This document shows positions 46,093-55,468 of a stretch of 64,000 bases of DNA, piece after piece; the first letter of the stretch is position 1; each line of letters begins with the position of its first letter. The notes below the pieces were generated by a model, which searched no databases, was not told the DNA's origin, and worked only from the letters and a program-made list of their open reading frames with translations. The DNA is from Rossellomorea aquimaris. GTDB lineage: Bacteria; Bacillota; Bacilli; Bacillales; Bacillaceae_B. A program made the position numbers and the translations under genes. Location of the stretch: contig NZ_VTEX01000004.1 of NCBI RefSeq assembly GCF_008180865.1, positions 434,001-498,000 on the forward strand, given 5' to 3'.

Positions 46093-46098
46093 CTTTAA

Positions 46099-47811
46099 CT
46101 ATTTCATATACTGAGCCACCCGATTCCGCCCGGCCTGTTTCGCCCCCGTATAAAGCGCACGGTCTGCATGACGGATGAGCGCCAGGGTATCTTCAGCATC
46201 TTCAGGTGCGGTCGAAACTCCGATGCTTGCGGTGATCCGGACCATCATTTGTTTGTTGGATTCATCCAGGCTATCATGGATGGTGAAGGGGTTGTTGGCT
46301 ATCGCACTCCTGACATGCTCTGCCAGGCTGAGCGCTTCATCCCGATTCGTATCCGGAAGGAGGATGACAAATTCCTCCCCTCCATACCTCGCAACCGTTC
46401 CCCTGGTATCAATCAGGGTACGAAGGCGGTCTGCAAGTTCAATCAGGATTTCGTTACCGCTCTGGTGACCATAGTTATCGTTGATGACCTTAAAATGATC
46501 AAGGTCGAGCATGATGAGGGAAAGACTCTTCCTTTTCCCAACATCGAGATGACTGAATTCCAGGTACAGGAGATCTTCAAAATAGCGGTAATTATATAGT
46601 CCTGTCAGGGCACATCTCTCACTGTTCTTCTTCGTCCGTTCATGATGCCTGGCATTTGCGATCGCCACTCCGAAATAGGAGCATAAAATATCGACGATCA
46701 TCAATTGATATTTTTCATAGGCTTTCTTTTTGGAAGAAGCCAATAGAAGGATTCCCCGTACCTTTTGACTTCTTACAATGGGTACGCACAGAACGCTTTC
46801 CACTCCATCTGGCATGTACCCTTCAGCGATCCCGGTCCATTCAGATCGTGAAGTATAGAGGACGGACTTCCCTGTTTCCCATACTACACCGCTGATACCC
46901 TGGCTTTTCTTTAATGGTCGCAGGTTATTAGACTTCATTTCTCCCTTTTCAACCCGTCTTAACAGGACAAGTTCTTCTTCCTGGCAGTCAAGGATATAGG
47001 CATATTCAACCGGAAGAGTCTCAATGATCTTCTCGATGAATATATCAAGCACTTCATTTACTTTAAGGCTTTCCGTTAATTGGTGACCGATTTCACCCGC
47101 TTTTTGAAGGTATTCATTGATCTTTTCAGAAGAGTTATACATCTTCAAGATGATAGATAAGCTCACAAAAGGGATACCAATCAATAAAGAAGCAACGGCT
47201 CCCAGTTCAAACGTTAAATAATAGAGAGATAAAGAAAGGGGGAACATGATCATGTTTGCCGTAAAATCCCATACAAAATCCTTGCTGTAAAAGCGGACAT
47301 CACTATTTACCAGATAGTGTTGATATAGCAGGAGCAGTATCTGGTTAACCATGATCGATACGATTTGATAACTCAGGATAGGGAGTATTAATTGATTTAT
47401 ATCTCTTAATCCGACTTCTCCACCAAATAAAAAATAGACTAGACCACTGACTAATGAAACGATAAAGAACATGACAGAATTCAAGGGGATTCTATGCCAA
47501 TCATGTTTAGTCAATTGAAGCCGGATGAGTAATGGAATAATTGAGAACTGCATGAGGATGATTTCAACAAATAAACCATACTTTATGAACCCTACAAGTG
47601 TCACCCACTGGATGAAGAAGATGGTCGCACCATTTATCACAATGGGCATAAGCGGGATAAAGGTAGCAAAAGCCACCAATGTTAAGAGCTCTAATTCATT
47701 TCCTGCAATATTTTCAGGAGGATAGTATTGATATGTAATATACAAACCGGCGGGTACAACTGAAAGCCAGGTCAGTAATATGTAAAGCTTCTTCTTTACT
47801 GATAACGTCAT
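46099..47811 (-). CDS. membrane diguanylate cyclase (GAF-GGDEF)
   Basis: This 570-residue protein has about seven predicted N-terminal membrane helices (1-220), then a GAF domain (about 230-385, with GISGVVWETGKSVLYTS and SVLCVPIV). The GGDEF domain (about 400-570) carries the active-site motif RYGGEEF and the metal-binding MLDLDHFKVINDNYGH. The core residues look intact, so it should make c-di-GMP from GTP. The product-inhibition site (RxxD nine residues before GGEEF) is absent. It is transcribed alone, next to the pilus locus. Confidence 0.9.
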   Translation of the reverse strand: MTLSVKKKLYILLTWLSVVPAGLYITYQYYPPENIAGNELELLTLVAFATFIPLMPIVINGATIFFIQWVTLVGFIKYGLFVEIILMQFSIIPLLIRLQLTKHDWHRIPLNSVMFFIVSLVSGLVYFLFGGEVGLRDINQLILPILSYQIVSIMVNQILLLLYQHYLVNSDVRFYSKDFVWDFTANMIMFPLSLSLYYLTFELGAVASLLIGIPFVSLSIILKMYNSSEKINEYLQKAGEIGHQLTESLKVNEVLDIFIEKIIETLPVEYAYILDCQEEELVLLRRVEKGEMKSNNLRPLKKSQGISGVVWETGKSVLYTSRSEWTGIAEGYMPDGVESVLCVPIVRSQKVRGILLLASSKKKAYEKYQLMIVDILCSYFGVAIANARHHERTKKNSERCALTGLYNYRYFEDLLYLEFSHLDVGKRKSLSLIMLDLDHFKVINDNYGHQSGNEILIELADRLRTLIDTRGTVARYGGEEFVILLPDTNRDEALSLAEHVRSAIANNPFTIHDSLDESNKQMMVRITASIGVSTAPEDAEDTLALIRHADRALYTGAKQAGRNRVAQYMK

Positions 47812-47922
47812 ATCTATCCCCCATAGGCCACAATCAATTTAATATAGTTCGATCATACTATACTAGTTAAATAGTCACAAGTTTAAGAATATTTTATCAA
47901 AGCAGTTCAATAAAGTCACTTA

Positions 47923-49227
47923 TTATTTTCTGTAATTTTCCAGTTGGTCCACCAGATATGGTTTTACCTCAGATAAAAAGTAAAGTGAACCTGTTATTAA
48001 CAGCACTTCTTCTTCTTTCATTCCTTGTATTTTTTCAGTAACGTAGTCTCTCCATTGGTGAACTTTCTTCTTGTTTGGATGGGAAGATAATTCATAAAGC
48101 TCTTCAACTGAAGCGACCCGTGGAAAGTCAAAGGTTGTAAATCCGATTTCCTCCACCGCTTCTTCCAATTGAGTGATCATCGGTTTTAATTCTTTGTCGT
48201 GGAGTGCCGATAAAAGAACAGTTACTCTTTTATTCATAAAGCGGTCCTTAATAGTTTTCACCAAGGCTTGTACCCCTTCAGGATTATGGGCACCGTCAAT
48301 ATAAATCCCGGGATTGTATGATAGAGCTTCCATTCTGCCTGGCCATGATGCCTTTTTTAACCCCTCTTTGATATGCGTGCTTGCTATATTATGCTTTTCA
48401 CTAAGAAGCTCTATCACTTTAATTGCAATCGCTGCATTATTGATTTGGTGTGCACCAATCATGGAAAGCTCATACGTTTCATTCTGAACGGGAGATGTGT
48501 AATGGAATCTCTCACCTCTTTCGAGTAAGGCTTTTTGTTCCACAGAAAAATCCTCTCCAAGTTCAAACAGGTCACTATTCATTTCCAACGCTTTCTTTCT
48601 TATCACTTCAGCCGCTTCTTTCTGGTGAACCCCTGATATGACAGGAACAGAATGTTTGATGATCCCAGCTTTCTCAAAGGCTATGTCTTCTAATCTGCTT
48701 CCCAGGAATTGCATATGATCCAGACCGATGCTCGTAATGACTGAAACCATAGGTGTGATGACATTCGTCGAATCAAGCCTTCCTCCAAGCCCAACCTCAT
48801 AAAGGACGAGGTCGACCGGTTGCATTTCAGCAAAATAATAAAAGCTCATAGCTGTTATGACTTCAAATTCAGAGGGGGTTCCCCATTCAGAATGCTCCAT
48901 GCTTTCTGCAATGGGTTTGATCTTTTCCACAAGAAGAGTTAAATCTTCATCTGATACAGGCTCTCCATTAATGCTGATCCTCTCATTGAACCTCTCAAAA
49001 TAGGGTGAAGTAAAGGTGCCGACTGAATACCCTGATTCCTGTAATATATTTCGTAAATAAGTGACAGTGGAACCCTTTCCGTTTGTACCCCCGATATGAA
49101 CGGTTTTAAGCTTTTCATGAGGATTCCCAAGCTTCTCTAGTAAGTACTGCATTCTCTCTAGACCCGGCTTGATTCCAAGTCTTAGTCTTGAGTGTATCCA
49201 TCCAACGGCCTTCTCATAGGTTAACAA
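47923..49227 (-). CDS. folC: folylpolyglutamate synthase/dihydrofolate synthase FolC
   Basis: FolC joins glutamate to dihydropteroate and extends polyglutamyl folates. The 434-residue protein has the P-loop GGTNGKGST, the omega-loop region TSPYFERFNERI, EVGLGGRLDSTNV and the C-terminal YIDGAHNPEG, all typical. It begins at TTG with AAGGGGAG upstream. It follows valS, with a structured gap of about 140 bases in between. In B. subtilis folC also follows valS. Confidence 0.96.
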   Translation of the reverse strand: MLTYEKAVGWIHSRLRLGIKPGLERMQYLLEKLGNPHEKLKTVHIGGTNGKGSTVTYLRNILQESGYSVGTFTSPYFERFNERISINGEPVSDEDLTLLVEKIKPIAESMEHSEWGTPSEFEVITAMSFYYFAEMQPVDLVLYEVGLGGRLDSTNVITPMVSVITSIGLDHMQFLGSRLEDIAFEKAGIIKHSVPVISGVHQKEAAEVIRKKALEMNSDLFELGEDFSVEQKALLERGERFHYTSPVQNETYELSMIGAHQINNAAIAIKVIELLSEKHNIASTHIKEGLKKASWPGRMEALSYNPGIYIDGAHNPEGVQALVKTIKDRFMNKRVTVLLSALHDKELKPMITQLEEAVEEIGFTTFDFPRVASVEELYELSSHPNKKKVHQWRDYVTEKIQGMKEEEVLLITGSLYFLSEVKPYLVDQLENYRK

Positions 49228-49257
49228 TTTCAGTCACTCCCCTTAAGGTTTCATTAG

Positions 49258-49350
49258 AAAGAGGGCTCAGGTCGGGGCAGATTGCCGGAGAGAAAACCTT
49301 GATGCATCCCCTCAACCTCAACAATCAGACCCGATTCTAAAGCCCTCTTC
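49258..49350 (-). other. long imperfect hairpin between valS and folC
   Basis: AAGAGGGCT at the left end and AGCCCTCTT at 49341-49349 are perfect inverted repeats. Further pairing inside is possible (TCGGG/CCCGA, GATTG/CAATC). On the minus strand only TTTCTA follows. It may be the valS terminator, a processing site or a small structured RNA. Confidence 0.45.
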
Positions 49351-49369
49351 TTATCCTCTGATCAAAAGA

Positions 49370-52021
49370 TTATAGTGATTTAAGCTCTTCAATTCTTGCT
49401 TTAACAGTCGCTTGTTTCTCTAAATAATCTTTTTCTTTTGCTTTTTCCTCATCCACTACATTTTGAGGCGCCTTGCTCACAAATTTTTCGTTGTTTAATT
49501 TGCCTTGAACGCGGGAAACTTCTTTCGTCCACTTCTCCAGTTCTTTTTGAAGACGGGCAATCTCTTCTTCGATGTTGATTAATCCTTCTAATGGAAGGAA
49601 TAAGTCTACACCTGTTACAACCGCCGTCATCGCTTTATCCGGTGTATCTAAATCTGTACCCATTTCCAGCTTCTCTGGATTACAGAACTTTTCGATATAC
49701 GCTTTGTTCTTCTCGATGATCGTTAGGGTGTGTGCATCTTTTGCTTTCAGCATCAAGTTGATCTGCTTGCTCATCGGAGTGTTTACCTCTGCACGTACAT
49801 TACGTACAGCACGAATGATGTCAACGAGCAGCTTCATCTCTTCCGCTGCCGCTTCGTCTGTAAGTTCATCTTGAACCGTCGGCCATGCAGCTACAGTAAT
49901 GGATTCGCCTTGATGCGGCAAGTTCTGCCATATTTCCTCGGTAATAAACGGCATGAATGGGTGTAAAAGTCTCATTGTGTTGTCGAGTACATAAGCCAGA
50001 ATCGAACGGGTTGTTTTCTTAGCCGCTTCATCTTCTCCATATAGAGGCAGTTTCGCCATTTCAATATACCAATCACAGAAATCATCCCAGATGAAGTTGT
50101 AAAGAACGCGTCCCACTTCACCAAATTCATATCGATCGGCTAATCGTGTCACGGTTTCGATTGTTTCATTTAAACGGGTAAGAATCCATTTATCCGCTAC
50201 TGATTTTTCGCCGGAAAGATCGATTTCGTCATACGTCATTCCGTCCATGTTCATAAGGGCGAAGCGTGATGCATTCCAGATCTTATTCGCAAAGTTCCAA
50301 ACAGATTCTACTTTCTCAAAGGAGAACCGAAGATCCTGCCCCGGCGAGCTGCCTGTAGATAGGAAGTAGCGAAGGGAATCTGCACCATACTTTTCGATGA
50401 CATCCATCGGGTCTACACCATTACCTAATGACTTACTCATCTTGCGTCCATCTGCATCCCGAACGAGTCCGTGAATCAGTACGTCTTTAAATGGACGTTC
50501 TCCTGTGAACTCCAGTCCTTGGAAGATCATGCGCGATACCCAGAAACCGATAATATCGTAGCCGGTCACAAGTGTATTCGTTGGGTAATAGCGTTTAAAA
50601 TCTTCTGCATCCAGATCAGGCCAACCCATCGTTGAAAACGGCCATAGAGCTGAACTGAACCATGTATCCAGTACATCCTCTTCCTGTGTCCAGTTTTCAA
50701 TGTCCTTCGGCGCATCGTTGTTTACATAGATTTCGCCTGTTTCTTTATGATACCAGGCCGGGATGCGATGTCCCCACCAAAGCTGACGGGAAATACACCA
50801 GTCTCGCGTGTTTTCCATCCAGCGCAGGTAAGACGTTTCAAAGCGATCAGGTACAAAGTTGACCTTATTCTCTTCCTGCTGAAGTTTTACCGCTTCTTCT
50901 GCGAGAGGATCCATCTTAACGAACCACTGAGTCGATAGATAAGGCTCAACCACCGCTCCACTTCTTTCTGAGTGACCGACTGAATGCATATGCTCTTCAA
51001 TCTTGAATAGAACTCCTGCTTCTTGTAGGTCCTTTACAATTTCTTTGCGGCACATAAAACGATCCATGCCTTGGTATTTATCCGCCTTGTCATTCATCGT
51101 TCCGTCTTCGTTCATCACAAGAACGCGTTCTAAGTTGTGACGATTACCGATTTCGAAGTCATTCGGATCGTGAGCAGGCGTTATTTTCACTGCACCGGAA
51201 CCGAATTCCATATCAACGTAGTCATCTCCTACGATCGGAATTTCACGTCCCACGATTGGAAGGGTAACGTTTTTGCCGATTAAATGTTTGTAGCGATCAT
51301 CTTCCGGGTGAACCGCAACTGCCGTATCACCAAGCATCGTTTCTGGACGTGTTGTGGCAATTTCAATGTGACCACTTCCATCAGCCAACGGATATCTCAT
51401 ATGATAGAATGCACCTTGTATATCCTGGTGAATAACCTCAATGTCGGAAAGGGCCGTTTTCGTTGCCGGGTCCCAGTTGATGATGTATTCACCACGGTAA
51501 ATCAGGCCTTTGTTATATAGGTCTACAAATACCTTTTGTACAGCTTCCGATAAGCCCTCGTCCAACGTGAAACGTTCACGGCTATAATCTAAGCCTAATC
51601 CAACCTTAGACCATTGCTGACGGATATGCTCAGCATATTCTTCTTTCCATTTCCATGTTTCTTCTACGAACTTTTCACGACCTAATTCATAACGTGAAAT
51701 GCCTTGATTGCGAAGTTTTTCATCTACTTTTGCCTGTGTCGCAATCCCTGCATGGTCCATACCCGGCAGCCATAATACATCGTAACCCTGCATGCGCTTC
51801 ATTCTAGTCAGGATATCTTGTAGCGTTGTGTCCCAAGCATGACCAAGATGAAGTTTTCCTGTTACGTTCGGAGGAGGAATGACAATTGTGTACGGCTCCT
51901 TCTCCTTATCGTTTTTGGCTTCGAAATATTTACCTTCCAGCCACCATTTGTATCTGCCCTGCTCAATGGCATTGGGATCATATTTTGTCGGCATGGATAA
52001 TTGCTGATCTTGAGTTTCCAT
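49370..52021 (-). CDS. valS: valyl-tRNA synthetase
   Basis: ValS charges tRNA-Val. The 883-residue class I synthetase has the HIGH-type motif HLGH (58-61) and an editing domain with [13 protein letters not shown] and [18 protein letters not shown]. The KMSKS motif is at 527-531. An anticodon-binding domain and the C-terminal coiled coil ([14 protein letters not shown]) follow. GGAGG lies seven bases before the ATG. A T-box leader precedes it, so expression should rise when tRNA-Val is uncharged. Confidence 0.98.
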   Translation of the reverse strand: METQDQQLSMPTKYDPNAIEQGRYKWWLEGKYFEAKNDKEKEPYTIVIPPPNVTGKLHLGHAWDTTLQDILTRMKRMQGYDVLWLPGMDHAGIATQAKVDEKLRNQGISRYELGREKFVEETWKWKEEYAEHIRQQWSKVGLGLDYSRERFTLDEGLSEAVQKVFVDLYNKGLIYRGEYIINWDPATKTALSDIEVIHQDIQGAFYHMRYPLADGSGHIEIATTRPETMLGDTAVAVHPEDDRYKHLIGKNVTLPIVGREIPIVGDDYVDMEFGSGAVKITPAHDPNDFEIGNRHNLERVLVMNEDGTMNDKADKYQGMDRFMCRKEIVKDLQEAGVLFKIEEHMHSVGHSERSGAVVEPYLSTQWFVKMDPLAEEAVKLQQEENKVNFVPDRFETSYLRWMENTRDWCISRQLWWGHRIPAWYHKETGEIYVNNDAPKDIENWTQEEDVLDTWFSSALWPFSTMGWPDLDAEDFKRYYPTNTLVTGYDIIGFWVSRMIFQGLEFTGERPFKDVLIHGLVRDADGRKMSKSLGNGVDPMDVIEKYGADSLRYFLSTGSSPGQDLRFSFEKVESVWNFANKIWNASRFALMNMDGMTYDEIDLSGEKSVADKWILTRLNETIETVTRLADRYEFGEVGRVLYNFIWDDFCDWYIEMAKLPLYGEDEAAKKTTRSILAYVLDNTMRLLHPFMPFITEEIWQNLPHQGESITVAAWPTVQDELTDEAAAEEMKLLVDIIRAVRNVRAEVNTPMSKQINLMLKAKDAHTLTIIEKNKAYIEKFCNPEKLEMGTDLDTPDKAMTAVVTGVDLFLPLEGLINIEEEIARLQKELEKWTKEVSRVQGKLNNEKFVSKAPQNVVDEEKAKEKDYLEKQATVKARIEELKSL

Positions 52022-52067
52022 TTGTTTTCCTCCTATAGTAGTGCGAATAACTACACTTTTCTAAAAA

Positions 52068-52330
52068 AAATAAAAAAATCCCCCGTCCTATGAAAAGGAC
52101 GAAGGATTCCATTCGCGGTACCACCTTTTTTCTCAGGAGAAATAAGCCTCCTGAACTCTCGACGATCATAACGGCTTTTAACCGGCTTCTACTACTGAAA
52201 TTCATAGAAACAGCTCTTCAGGCGACCTTCCATTGTCTTAACGTAGAAAATCTCTCAGCTAATGATTTTCCTCTCTGAAAGTAAGGATCAATGTACTCTT
52301 CCTGTTCATTGCTTTTCAGGTATTATTTAT
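52068..52330 (-). promoter_or_regulatory. T-box leader of valS
   Basis: On the minus strand the leader shows the T-box bulge GGTGGTACCGCGAATGG. A terminator stem follows (GTCCTTTTCATAGGAC, with GGGGGATTTTTTT). Upstream are the stem-I elements GAAGAGTA, AGAGAGG and GCTGAGAG. A GTC triplet at 52224-52226 (reverse strand) is a candidate valine specifier codon. The type is certain; the specifier position is inferred. Confidence 0.95.
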
Positions 52331-52341
52331 TTACTCATTAT

Positions 52342-52369
52342 AGTATAGGAAAAGATAAACTTTCGTCAA
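52342..52369 (-). promoter_or_regulatory. sigma-A promoter of valS
   Basis: On the minus strand TTGACG (52364-52369) and TATACT (52342-52347) are 16 bases apart, just upstream of the T-box leader. Confidence 0.65.
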
Positions 52370-52482
52370 TCATTATCGCCAATTTTCCATAAAAATATTC
52401 ATTTCGCCTACTCAGGCACCATTCTTTTTCTCAATTCATAGAATAAAGTAGTGAATATACCCAGGAAAGTGAGTGGACGAAT

Positions 52483-52671
52483 ATGAAGAAAATCAATCAA
52501 TACACCATGCAGAAATGGATGGGGAACGCCCGGTTAATATGTAAGCAATTCATCATACCCTTTACGATCTTTCAAGGGGTCCGGACCATTTTGCTTCCCA
52601 CCACTTTTGATGTCCTTCTTTTAACTCTTTTTATCGGTATAGGCCTTGCCATTTATTTCGATTGGATTTAA
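52483..52671 (+). CDS. small membrane protein of unknown function
   Basis: This 62-residue protein has an amphipathic basic N-terminus (KKINQYTMQKWMGNARLICK). One or two hydrophobic segments follow (QFIIPFTIFQGVRTILLP and VLLLTLFIGIGLAIYF). I do not recognise a family. It is supported by a complete frame starting at ATG, a strong terminator right after the stop and a lone plus-strand position between divergent valS and convergent ysxE. Its ribosome site is poor (GAGTGG six bases before ATG). Confidence 0.6.
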   Translation: MKKINQYTMQKWMGNARLICKQFIIPFTIFQGVRTILLPTTFDVLLLTLFIGIGLAIYFDWI

Positions 52672-52672
52672 T

Positions 52673-52708
52673 GGACTGACGAAATGTGGACTTCGCCAGT
52701 CCTTTTTT
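52673..52708 (+). terminator. terminator of the small membrane protein gene
   Basis: GGACTGACGAA and TTCGCCAGTCC form a hairpin (one mismatch) followed by TTTTTT. It begins one base after the stop. Confidence 0.9.
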
Positions 52709-53736
52709 CATTCTGCCTCGGCCGCCTGCTCCTGCTTCTTTTTTTCCATTTCATCTAAACGCATGACCACGTATTCCGTGTTTTTCAGAAGCCAGTAATG
52801 CCGTTGCAGCTTCTTAAGAGATTTCCGTTCATTCCGTTTATCCTTCGCTGTATGAAAATACTTTTCCACCACAGCGATGACAGAACTTGGATAAGCCAAA
52901 TAACTCATGAACAGGAGCCGCTCCTCATTACGGACGGTAAAATGCTGAAAATAGGTGGTTAGCCACTCGATACATTCCTCATAATACTTAGGATAGGTTT
53001 TCAATGTTCTGGACAAAAACGGCAGCAGGTCATGGAAGGGTGATGCCATTTTTGAGTTCTCAAAGTTGTGAAAATACCCCATGCCTCTCTCATCGAATAA
53101 AAAATGCTCCGTCGATATCTTTCCATGTGTAATGACCGTTCTGACCTTCTCAAGCTCCTTCGTTTCCTCATACCATTCATCCAGCATTTTCCGGGAAAAT
53201 TTCAGTGCCTGGGAAGCGTCCTTATAGTACATGCAAAAATGGAATTGAAAAGGAGACATATACGTTGTCCTTTCACATGTTTCCACATATTCATCGAGAA
53301 ACTGCTGTTCTTTATCCCATCTGGATGTCAGCTGCTCGTAATGAGATTCTCTCTCTTCTTTATCAATCTTTACTTCTTGAGAGGAGAGAGTATGAAGTCT
53401 TGCCAATTCCCGGAACATTTTCTGATGCTTTTCAAATTGATCTTCCCTTTCCTGGTTCAAGAGCCAGGGCATGACATAATATAACTGCCCATCGTTCCAC
53501 ACCGCATAGCGCCCATCCAATGTCGGATAGATCGGTACGATACGGTTATAGCCCCTTTGAAACAACATCTGTACATTCCTGACAAAATCAACTCCAGTTT
53601 GGGCGGTCAGCTGCTTTACAGCAAGTGTCCCTTTATTGGAGAATACTTTGGAAATCTTCCCGTAATTCTCAACAAAATGGGGTTCGACACCATAAGGTTG
53701 TAAGACAGGCTTTAATCCCTCCAGCGTTTGTACCAT
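52708..53736 (-). CDS. ysxE: YsxE, coat-associated kinase-fold protein
   Basis: This 342-residue protein belongs to the CotS/YsxE group of kinase-fold coat proteins. It has an N-lobe with LAVKQLT. At the catalytic loop it has THGKISTEHFL instead of HGD-x4-N, and HNFE where DFD/E would be expected, so kinase activity is unlikely. It lies after spoVID as in B. subtilis. The ATG at 53736 was chosen because the upstream in-frame GTG overlaps AAGGTGA. Confidence 0.9.
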   Translation of the reverse strand: MVQTLEGLKPVLQPYGVEPHFVENYGKISKVFSNKGTLAVKQLTAQTGVDFVRNVQMLFQRGYNRIVPIYPTLDGRYAVWNDGQLYYVMPWLLNQEREDQFEKHQKMFRELARLHTLSSQEVKIDKEERESHYEQLTSRWDKEQQFLDEYVETCERTTYMSPFQFHFCMYYKDASQALKFSRKMLDEWYEETKELEKVRTVITHGKISTEHFLFDERGMGYFHNFENSKMASPFHDLLPFLSRTLKTYPKYYEECIEWLTTYFQHFTVRNEERLLFMSYLAYPSSVIAVVEKYFHTAKDKRNERKSLKKLQRHYWLLKNTEYVVMRLDEMEKKKQEQAAEAE

Positions 53737-53869
53737 ACCTCTCACCTTCTAAGATTACTTTTCTAAAAAAAACGGACTAACTCCAATGAATTTGGTGTCA
53801 GCCCCGTAGTTCCTTCTATATTGCAATTGCGCTCTTCTCAGATGGGAGCGACCTTGCTATATTCCTTTT

Positions 53870-55087
53870 TTAACCCTTGAAGACAAATTCGCTTTTCGGG
53901 ATATATAGAACCTGCCCTACATAGACGTCTTGATTGGCTTCAAGCTGATTGACCCTCAATAGCTGAGGAATGGTCAGATCATACTTTTCTGCTATATAAT
54001 CCAGCGTCTCTCCCTCTTGAACGATGCATACCCTTAATGTTGCACCCCTTTCCTCTTCTTTTCTCGCAAAGAAATCGGTAAGGGAAATGCTCTCATATTT
54101 CTTTTTACCTTTAGTCTTTTTCTTTTCATCCTTCTCTTCTTCGCTATCTTCCATTTCTGCTTCTACTGCGGATGATGAAGAGGACTCTTCTTCCTCCTCC
54201 TGCTGATTATATTTAGGAGGCGGTGTGTAGGCTGTCTTTGGTGCAGCCGGCTGTTCTTCAGATGACTCGCTCAGTTCATGCTGTGGCATTTCAAACACGT
54301 TTTCTTTTCGGAAATAATTTTCCTCAAAGGTATGAGCAGGCTGAGCATCGTATTGAATCTGTACAGGTATCTCATCGTCTTCTTCAGATGGCGGTGTCCG
54401 ACCTTCCAGATTAAACGGCTGGTACTCGTCGTCTCCAGAATCCTCTTCTTCCTCCTGTTCTTCAACGTTCCCCGTTAATTCTTCCACGTCGTAGTTCTCA
54501 TACTCGTATACTTCTTCTCTTTCTTCTTGCTCTTCCTCTGTCTCTATTTCTTCTTCGGTTGTTTCCTCTTCTACTTCAGCAACTGCACTCGAACGGTATA
54601 GCGGCTCGTAATCTTCCTCTCTGCTAAATTCAGCTTCAAGGGGAGTGTGCGTCTGCTGTTCTCCATAAATCCCTGTAATCGTCAGATCGGCATTCAATTT
54701 TAAGCAAGCATTCTCAGGAACCATATAATCGAATGACTCCACGAACACGTCGATATCACCAAGATTGGCAATTCTATTTTTCGGAATCGTCACATCGACC
54801 GGGAAACGGTGGACAAATTCATACTCACCTTTTTCCCTCTTTTCAACTATTTGGACAAACTTACCACCCGCTTCAAACTCATCCTCTTCTTCATCCCTCG
54901 GTGAGGTTGGTAAATATTCACCGGAAAGATCAAGGCTTCCCCTGATAAGTACGTACTGCTCTTGCTCTTGTATCGTTATATGAGGATCTAAGGAGATAGA
55001 TAGCAATTCTTCAACTTCCTGTCCTTTTTTAAACCATATTGATTCTTCCAAGGAAAATCGCAAACACGATTGTTGTTCTTGTGACAA
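53870..55087 (-). CDS. spoVID: SpoVID, spore coat encasement protein with C-terminal LysM
   Basis: SpoVID is needed for coat encasement and binds SafA. The 405-residue protein has an N-terminal beta-rich domain (about 1-165, with LRFSLEESIWFKKGQEVEE and FVHRFPVDVTIP). A very acidic middle follows (about 170-340, runs of Glu/Ser). The C-terminal LysM is at about 355-402 (CIVQEGETLDYIAEKYDLTI... VYVGQVLYIPK). A TTG start has AAAGGAGG eight bases upstream. It lies next to ysxE and downstream of the hem operon, as in B. subtilis. Confidence 0.95.
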   Translation of the reverse strand: MSQEQQSCLRFSLEESIWFKKGQEVEELLSISLDPHITIQEQEQYVLIRGSLDLSGEYLPTSPRDEEEDEFEAGGKFVQIVEKREKGEYEFVHRFPVDVTIPKNRIANLGDIDVFVESFDYMVPENACLKLNADLTITGIYGEQQTHTPLEAEFSREEDYEPLYRSSAVAEVEEETTEEEIETEEEQEEREEVYEYENYDVEELTGNVEEQEEEEDSGDDEYQPFNLEGRTPPSEEDDEIPVQIQYDAQPAHTFEENYFRKENVFEMPQHELSESSEEQPAAPKTAYTPPPKYNQQEEEEESSSSSAVEAEMEDSEEEKDEKKKTKGKKKYESISLTDFFARKEEERGATLRVCIVQEGETLDYIAEKYDLTIPQLLRVNQLEANQDVYVGQVLYIPKSEFVFKG

Positions 55088-55254
55088 AAGAAATTCCTCC
55101 TTTCAGGTTCCAAACAAAGAAATAGTAAACAATGCCATTATCACTTTATGAACTGAAAAGGAGGAATATGATAGGAAAACGAAAAGTTGTGGGTAGTGTG
55201 GGGATTTTGATTTAGAAACCGGGGTGTGTTTCGGATTGATGTTGGTCGTTTGGA

Positions 55255-55391
55255 ATTATCGACCGTTCTTTTAATTTATCAACAGTTATTTTGATTTATC
55301 GACCGTTATTTTGATTTACCGACCTTCAGATGGATTTATCGACCGTTCTTTCATTTTATCGACCGTTTTTTCAAGATATCGACTGTTCTAC
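55255..55391. repeat. period-20 tandem repeat array between hemL and spoVID
   Basis: Seven imperfect units with consensus ATTTATCGACCGTTATTTTG start at 55255, 55274, 55294, 55314, 55334, 55353 and 55373. The TCGACCGTT core is the best conserved part. They fill most of the 380-bp gap. No promoter, gene or spacer-like variable DNA was recognised in it. Confidence 0.9.
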
Positions 55392-55425
55392 AATATTCGA
55401 CACACTCCTGCCATCCCCGCTTCCG

Positions 55426-55463
55426 TAAAAAAATAGCCGATCCCTATAAAAAGGATCGGCTAT
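55426..55463 (-). terminator. terminator of the hem operon
   Basis: On the minus strand ATAGCCGATCC and GGATCGGCTAT form a perfect 11-base stem followed by TTTTTTTA. It lies six bases after the hemL stop. Confidence 0.97.
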
Positions 55464-55468
55464 CATCA

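Noticed and set aside
55255..55391. CRISPR array
   Set aside because: The units abut without unique spacers of constant length and no cas gene is present; it is a tandem repeat.
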